From an uncultured Actinomyces sp. (GTDB taxonomy: Bacteria; Actinomycetota; Actinomycetes; Actinomycetales; Actinomycetaceae), in assembly GCA_938040725.1 (NCBI GenBank), contig CALHZX010000132.1, forward strand, positions 1-27,715: DNA of 27,715 nucleotides. Reading direction: 5' to 3'. Below, piece after piece: positions 26,222 to 27,715 of this stretch. The position numbers and the translations under genes are program-made. The notes beneath the pieces were generated by a model. It was given only the letters and a program-made list of their open reading frames with translations. It did not search any database and had not been told where the DNA came from. Each line of letters begins with the position of its first letter. Position 1 is the first letter of the stretch.

Positions 26222-26712
26222 CACCTATATCTAGGTCGCGTCCCGCCCCTAGATCAAGGGCATGCGTCCCGTTGGCGGTGCCCGGTGGATCCCCGCTCGC
26301 GCCCCCACGATCGCCTTTCCGCGGCATTTCAGGCATTTGTCCGAAATGGCTCCCAACCCCTACATCTAGGGGCGCTTATCTGCCAATGACCCCTAGATGT
26401 GGGGGTGCGACACGCCCAAGACTCTCACTAGGGAGTGTGACTCTTGACATTTTTTGGGTGGTTGGCAGGTGGTTATACACAGGGTGGTGATGCGTCCGTC
26501 CACAGGGTGTACAGGTGCGTGTGGGGGTGTTGGAGACCCCTAGATATGTTCGTGGGTTAGCGACAAACCCCAATGTTTGCGCGCATCTTCGCGTACCTGT
26601 GCGAAGGGGGCGACAAACCGCAAAGACCCCTCCGAGATCCTGACCGCCCGCTCCATCCACAGCCTCTGCGCGTATCGTCCACAGTTAGAACGTCGCACAC
26701 AATATCTAGGGG
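26222..26712. promoter_or_regulatory. Cluster of NrdR-box-like 16-mers upstream of nrdH
   Basis: Sites with a CTAxATxTAG-like core occur at 26222-26237 (CTATATCTAG), 26246-26261 (weak), 26357-26372 (CCCCTACATCTAGGGG), 26390-26405 (CCCCTAGATGTGGGGG), 26537-26552 (CCCCTAGATATGTTCG) and 26697-26712 (ACACAATATCTAGGGG). They fit the NrdR consensus core CwAtATaTwG to varying degrees. The third and fourth are centred 33 bp apart, about three helical turns, as NrdR pairs usually are. NrdR represses ribonucleotide reductase genes when dATP is high. Six sites over 490 bp is more than the usual two. Confidence 0.65.
26473..26683. promoter_or_regulatory. DnaA-box-like sites upstream of nrdH
   Basis: TTATACACA (26473-26481) fits the DnaA consensus TTATNCACA exactly. 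CCGTCCACA (26496-26504), CCATCCACA (26653-26661) and TCGTCCACA (26675-26683) resemble the actinobacterial form TTGTCCACA. DnaA controls nrd transcription in other bacteria, so a link to replication initiation is plausible. Confidence 0.5.
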
Positions 26713-26716
26713 TCGC

Positions 26717-26744
26717 TTGCGCGGGTGGCCACGAGGTGTAGTGT
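26717..26744 (+). promoter_or_regulatory. Candidate nrdH promoter
   Basis: A -35-like TTGCGC (26717-26722) and -10-like TAGTGT (26739-26744) are 16 bp apart, ~82 nt above the nrdH start. The NrdR-like box at 26697-26712 ends just upstream of the -35, well placed for repression. An isolated TTGACA at 26444-26449 has no well-spaced -10. Confidence 0.4.
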
Positions 26745-26826
26745 TGTCGTGTTCGCGGCGAATGAGCCGCCAGAAAGTCAACACAGGATGCCAACGTCCG
26801 GCCTCGAGCCGCAAGGAGACACGAAC

Positions 26827-27078
26827 ATGTCGATCACCGTTTACTCCAAGCCCCGCTGCCCCCAGTGCGACGCGACCTACCGCGCCCTCGACAAGCAGGG
26901 CGTCTCCTACGAGAAGATCGACGTCACCCAGGACGCGGAGTCCCTCGCCTTCATTAAGGGTCTCGGTTACCAGCAGGCCCCCGTCGTCGTAGCCGGCGAG
27001 GATCACTGGTCCGGCTTCCGCCCCGACCGCATCAAGGCCGTCGCCGCCGCAGCCGCCCCCCTGGCGCTGCAGGCCTGA
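26827..27078 (+). CDS. nrdH: Glutaredoxin-like electron donor NrdH
   Basis: An 83-aa thioredoxin-fold redoxin that reduces class Ib ribonucleotide reductase (NrdE). It has the active-site CPQC (C11-C14) after MSITVYSKPR, the cis-Pro region QQAPVVV, and the NrdH hallmark WSGFRPDRI near the C-terminus. The Ala-rich tail ends at TGA 27076-27078. The ATG at 26827 has AAGGAGA upstream; the longer open frame from 26725 is not family-like. nrdI follows after 327 nt, and nrdE probably beyond the window. Upstream lie NrdR-like and DnaA-like sites. Confidence 0.96.
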   Translation: MSITVYSKPRCPQCDATYRALDKQGVSYEKIDVTQDAESLAFIKGLGYQQAPVVVAGEDHWSGFRPDRIKAVAAAAAPLALQA

Positions 27079-27089
27079 GCCTGGCCGAT

Positions 27090-27115
27090 AAGCCCCGGCC
27101 GCGAGGCCGGGGCTT
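27090..27115 (+). terminator. Intrinsic terminator between nrdH and nrdI
   Basis: AAGCCCCGGCC (27090-27100) and GGCCGGGGCTT (27105-27115) form a perfect 11-bp stem with a GCGA loop and a short T-run (27114-27116). It lies 11 nt past nrdH, so nrdI may be read from its own promoter or by partial read-through. Confidence 0.8.
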
Positions 27116-27131
27116 TCCTCTATCCGGTCAG

Positions 27132-27145
27132 GGACGAGGCCGGGG
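27132..27145 (+). repeat. GGACGAGGCCGGGG motif, intergenic copy
   Basis: One of seven copies of the recurring motif (others at 11912-11926, 13893-13907, 20383-20397, 21446-21460, 22231-22245 and 24058-24072). This copy keeps 14 of 15 bases. Confidence 0.6.
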
Positions 27146-27239
27146 TTCGCTCGCGTGAAAACGGCGCGCACGCGCTCACGGGAGTGGGGGAGTGAAGCGT
27201 CGGCAGGGCCGGGGAAAATCACTGACCAGATGGCTTTGT

Positions 27240-27264
27240 GCGTGCGCCGGCAAGCGGCGCACGC
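27240..27264 (+). promoter_or_regulatory. Hairpin in the nrdH-nrdI gap
   Basis: GCGTGCGCC (27240-27248) and GGCGCACGC (27256-27264) form a perfect 9-bp stem with a 7-nt loop. It lies 141 nt above nrdI and could be a second terminator, an attenuator or a leader structure. The gap 27146-27405 holds no gene that I can support. Confidence 0.45.
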
Positions 27265-27405
27265 GCCCGCCGCAAACTAGGGCGCGCACACGCCGGTCCA
27301 AGCGCGTCGATCATTCCACATGGGACACGCGTGCCTGGGGAGCCCGACCGGGCCTCGTCAGTGAGACACTAGAGTTCAGCATCCCGCCAAGCAGGAAGGG
27401 TCATC

Positions 27406-27715
27406 ATGGGCATCGTCGTCTACTTCTCGTCGGCGACGGGCAACACCCGCCGTTTCGTCGAAAAACTCGGCCTCCCGGCGGCGCGAATCCCGTTGCTCCC
27501 CAAGGATGAACCCCTGTGCGTGACCGACGAGTACGTGCTCGTTGTGCCCACTTACGGCGGCGGAAATATTAAGGGAGCGGTGCCTAAACAGGTCATCAAG
27601 TTCCTGAACGATCCCGACAATCGTGCCCTGTGTAGGGGCGTCATCTCGTCGGGAAATACTAACTTCGGCAAGGCCTACTGCATCGCGGGCGACATCATCG
27701 CGGCCAAGCTGGGGG
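27406..27715 (+). CDS. nrdI: Flavodoxin-like ribonucleotide reductase activator NrdI (5' part)
   Basis: The first 103 codons are present; the gene runs off the window. NrdI is an FMN protein that supplies oxidant to assemble the dimanganese-tyrosyl radical cofactor of NrdF. The start MGIVVYFSSATGNTRRFVEK carries the phosphate-binding SSATGNT loop, followed by VPTYGGGN and VISSGNTNFGKAYCIAGD, which are family signatures around the flavin. The ATG at 27406 has AGGAAGGG upstream. It belongs with nrdH upstream and presumably nrdE downstream. A separate hairpin and terminator precede it, so expression may be uncoupled from nrdH. Confidence 0.95.
   Translation, partial: MGIVVYFSSATGNTRRFVEKLGLPAARIPLLPKDEPLCVTDEYVLVVPTYGGGNIKGAVPKQVIKFLNDPDNRALCRGVISSGNTNFGKAYCIAGDIIAAKLG

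Noticed and set aside
25710..26234. 174-aa plus-strand open frame with one hydrophobic stretch
   Set aside because: Spans TIR elements and the 17-bp repeats; its repeated ACRESFVPGG segment is just the translated DNA repeat, and it has no ribosome site.
26444..26481. TTGACA plus TTATAC as an nrd promoter
   Set aside because: The spacer is 23 bp, too long for a standard promoter; TTATACACA is better explained as a DnaA-like box.

Overview
The window looks like chromosomal DNA from a high-GC actinobacterium. It is most likely an oral-type Actinomycetaceae (Actinomyces/Schaalia group). The assignment is inferred from GC content, GTG starts, the actinobacterial trpG/pknB-to-fhaA cluster, a SpaA-like surface protein and class Ib ribonucleotide reductase genes; no database search was possible.

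Positions 1-10.4 kb hold the 3' end of a trpG-like gene on the plus strand, converging on a minus-strand operon read as fhaA, fhaB, pstP, rodA, pbpA, pknA, pknB. This is the same order and orientation as the Mycobacterium tuberculosis region near oriC. The products make up a cell-wall growth control unit: two membrane Ser/Thr kinases (one with four PASTA domains that sense muropeptides), the opposing PP2C phosphatase, two phosphothreonine-reading FHA proteins, and a SEDS glycosyltransferase with its class B transpeptidase. The genes overlap or abut, which implies translational coupling. The trpG/pknB junction holds an unusual mirrored repeat array.

Positions 11-20 kb are an accessory stretch. 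They hold a SpaA-like surface protein broken by two +1 frameshifts at C-tracts, nrdF, a secreted metallo-beta-lactamase-fold protein with choline-binding-type repeats that resembles pneumococcal phosphorylcholine esterase, a frameshifted small membrane protein, a membrane protein of unknown function, a proline iminopeptidase-like hydrolase, and a scar where an azlD fragment meets a headless ABC ATPase fragment.

Positions 20-25.5 kb hold an RNase HI with an added SnoaL/DUF4440-like domain, an oligopeptidase B-type S9 peptidase, a GtrA-family membrane protein and a patatin-like phospholipase.

Positions 25.5-27.7 kb are a 1.35-kb non-coding region followed by nrdH and the start of nrdI. The non-coding region holds palindromic repeats, a cluster of NrdR-like boxes and DnaA-like boxes. 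nrdF lies 13 kb away on the other strand.

The most unusual content is non-coding: (i) a dispersed ~106-bp element with terminal inverted repeats and two internal hairpins, in four good copies and one degenerate copy; (ii) a precisely mirrored 3+3 array of 19-bp units; (iii) a ~90-bp TGGTGCAAT array present twice; (iv) a 15-mer, GGACGAGGCCGGGGC, that recurs seven times in linkers and intergenic DNA; (v) 17-bp inverted/direct repeats upstream of the nrd promoter region.
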